A DNA stretch of 64,000 nt from NCBI RefSeq assembly GCF_000092065.1, contig NC_009357.1, positions 868,001 to 932,000 of the forward strand, given 5' to 3'. Below the pieces are notes generated by a model. The model was not told the origin of the DNA, ran no database searches, and was given only the letters and a program-made list of their open reading frames with translations. Shown here piece by piece: positions 62,677 to 64,000 of this stretch. The first letter of the stretch is position 1. Every line of letters starts with the position of its first letter. The position numbers and the translations under genes were made by a program. The stretch is from Ostreococcus lucimarinus CCE9901. Taxonomy: Eukaryota; Chlorophyta; Mamiellophyceae; Mamiellales; Bathycoccaceae.

Positions 62677-64000
62677 TCACGTGTGAAGCTCGACCGCGAT
62701 CTGCTCCAATGACTTGCCTTTTGTCTCCACGACGTATGCTTGAGTGAAAAAGAACCCAAACATCGAAAACGCCGCGAAAAACATGTACACGACGCTAGCG
62801 CCGAAGTACTCCACCGCCGGTAAAAATCCCTGTCCAATGCAGAAGTTGAAGATCCAGTGCGCGAGAAAGCACAAAGACATCCCCTTCCCGCGCACGGCCG
62901 GAGCGAAAATCTCCGAAGATAGCAGACCCGGAACTGGACCGGCGCCCATGCCGAAGATGAAGACGTACGAGAGGACGGAAAACAGCGACAGCGCGGGCGC
63001 CATGACCATCGCTGGAAACGCGCCCGCGATGGCCAAACCGACGCAACTTACCGCCATACCGAGGAAAGAGTACATGAGAAGCGGTTTACGACCCGTTTTA
63101 TCGAGTAAACCGGTAGCGATGACGCTGCCTACGATGTTCACCACGCACACCGCGACGGAGGCGAGTACGCCAGATTCGATCCCGGCGCTTTGGAAGATGG
63201 CCGTGCTGAAGTAGATGATGGCGTTGATGCCGGCAAATTGTTGAATGAAGAACAGCATCGGCCCCGTAATCACGGCTCGACGATTCGAGCGCCCTTGCAG
63301 AGTCTCTTGCCACGTCGCCACCTTGGTCGATCCCATGTCGTCGGCGCGCTTCGGCGCCACGGCTCCGAATTGCTTAGACTCCACCGCGTCCGCCTCTTGA
63401 AAGTGCCCTTTGGAGCGCAACCACGACGGACTTTCCGGGATTCCGTTCGCGAGCGTCGCGAGCGCGACCGCGGGAACGGTGGCGAGCCAGAACATCGTGC
63501 GCCACCACGCGGGATCGACGTCGACGCCTTGCAAAGGCAAACCGAGAAACATGGCGACCAAAATCCCAAATCCGATGGACAGTTGCGGCCCCGATCCCAG
63601 CACCCCACGGTGCTCGGGCGGACTCAGTTCGCTCACGTACATGGGCACCAAAATCGACACCAATCCGACGCCCACGCCCACGATCGCGCGTCCGGCGAGC
63701 ATCGTCCGCAGCGTCGTCGCCGCCGCGCACGCCGCGCTTCCCAGCGCCAGCGCGACGCCCGCCAGCGCCAGCGACTTTTTCCGTCCAAATTTATCCGCCG
63801 ACGCCCCCGCGGCGAACGACCCGAACGCCGCGCCCATGAGCATGCTCGACACCACCGCTCCTTTCGCCGCGACGTCTCGCGCGATGCCGATATCGCTCGC
63901 CAGCGCCTCCAGCGCCGGATTCACGACGCCGCAGTGATACCCAAACGAAAACGCCCCGAGTGCGGCGACGGCGACCGGGAACGCCGCGCGCCGCAGCGCC
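62677..64000 (-). CDS. Plastid glucose transporter-like MFS carrier, N terminus beyond window
   Basis: The minus frame is open from stop 62677 to the right edge (441 codons seen), so the start is missing. The first visible residues ALRRAAFPVAVAALGAFSFG then YHCGVVNPALEAL match the first helix of plastid glucose transporter pGlcT. Family motifs: SADKFGRKKSLALAGVALAL (loop 2-3), PESPSWLRSKGHFQEADAVE, FFIQQFAGINAIIYFSTAIF, LLDKTGRKPLLMY, GAGPVPGLLSSEIFAP and the C-terminal VVETKGKSLEQIAVEL (PESPR and PETKG-type). Twelve helices would fit. It should export or import hexose across the plastid envelope; localisation is inferred from similarity to pGlcT because the transit peptide is outside the window. 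Confidence 0.92.
   Translation of the reverse strand, partial: ALRRAAFPVAVAALGAFSFGYHCGVVNPALEALASDIGIARDVAAKGAVVSSMLMGAAFGSFAAGASADKFGRKKSLALAGVALALGSAACAAATTLRTMLAGRAIVGVGVGLVSILVPMYVSELSPPEHRGVLGSGPQLSIGFGILVAMFLGLPLQGVDVDPAWWRTMFWLATVPAVALATLANGIPESPSWLRSKGHFQEADAVESKQFGAVAPKRADDMGSTKVATWQETLQGRSNRRAVITGPMLFFIQQFAGINAIIYFSTAIFQSAGIESGVLASVAVCVVNIVGSVIATGLLDKTGRKPLLMYSFLGMAVSCVGLAIAGAFPAMVMAPALSLFSVLSYVFIFGMGAGPVPGLLSSEIFAPAVRGKGMSLCFLAHWIFNFCIGQGFLPAVEYFGASVVYMFFAAFSMFGFFFTQAYVVETKGKSLEQIAVELHT

Overview
The window is nuclear DNA of a very small, gene-dense green alga. The best fit is Ostreococcus or a close relative (Mamiellophyceae). The evidence is a GC-rich sequence (I estimate about 60%, not computed), mostly intronless genes, gaps often under 100 bp, short introns with a GTGCG donor and a CTGAC branch site, and plant-type products such as SBPase, an ABA4-like protein, a class II photolyase, a plastid sugar carrier, STN7/8-type kinase and a BAH-PHD reader. 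I annotate 38 protein genes, two of them running off the window. No tRNA, rRNA, CRISPR array or transposon was recognised. The species was not determined.

Layout. 1-8.3 kb: a coiled-coil gene cut by the left edge, a DUF1995 plastid protein, a CemA/DLDG1-like envelope protein, delta-COP with a one-codon first exon, an unknown polytopic membrane protein and TFIIE-beta. 8.4-19.3 kb: a small secreted or lumenal Cys-rich protein resembling the N-terminal domain of violaxanthin de-epoxidase, a large unknown protein rich in CDK-type sites, NOP53, MnmE, SEC63 (again with a one-codon first exon), a NYN-domain protein and ribosomal protein L12. 19.5-29.8 kb: an STN7/8-type kinase, a BRITTLE1-like nucleotide carrier, an RS-rich protein, an Ala-rich membrane protein and Strawberry notch. 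29.9-39.6 kb: an LPA1-like thylakoid protein, an unknown plastid protein, AK6, a PNKD/glyoxalase-II-like hydrolase, an atypical SBPase, an SPF-repeat membrane protein, a disordered protein and an EBS/SHL-type reader. 39.8-53.8 kb: an ARM-repeat protein, a small acidic protein, a 3039-residue VPS13-like lipid-transfer protein, an SDR-like protein and a TrmA/RlmD-type methyltransferase. 53.9-64 kb: an aminoalcoholphosphotransferase, a gene with 18 ankyrin-like repeats, a 2OG-Fe(II) oxygenase, an ABA4-like protein, CPD photolyase, a carotenoid cleavage oxygenase and a plastid glucose carrier cut by the right edge.

Most neighbours alternate in strand, so promoters are shared between divergent genes (start codons as close as 11 bp) and 3' ends converge in short gaps that often hold palindromes. 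Several products act together in the plastid: the DUF1995, DLDG1-like, STN-like and LPA1-like proteins, SBPase, the ABA4-like protein and the sugar carrier. The ABA4-like, photolyase and carotenoid oxygenase genes form a consecutive light and pigment group.

The observations most worth checking are the single-codon first exons, the stand-alone VDE-like Cys domain, the SBPase without the plant redox cysteine pair, the pigment/photolyase group, the repeat gene, and the unknown CDK-site protein behind an E2F-like site.
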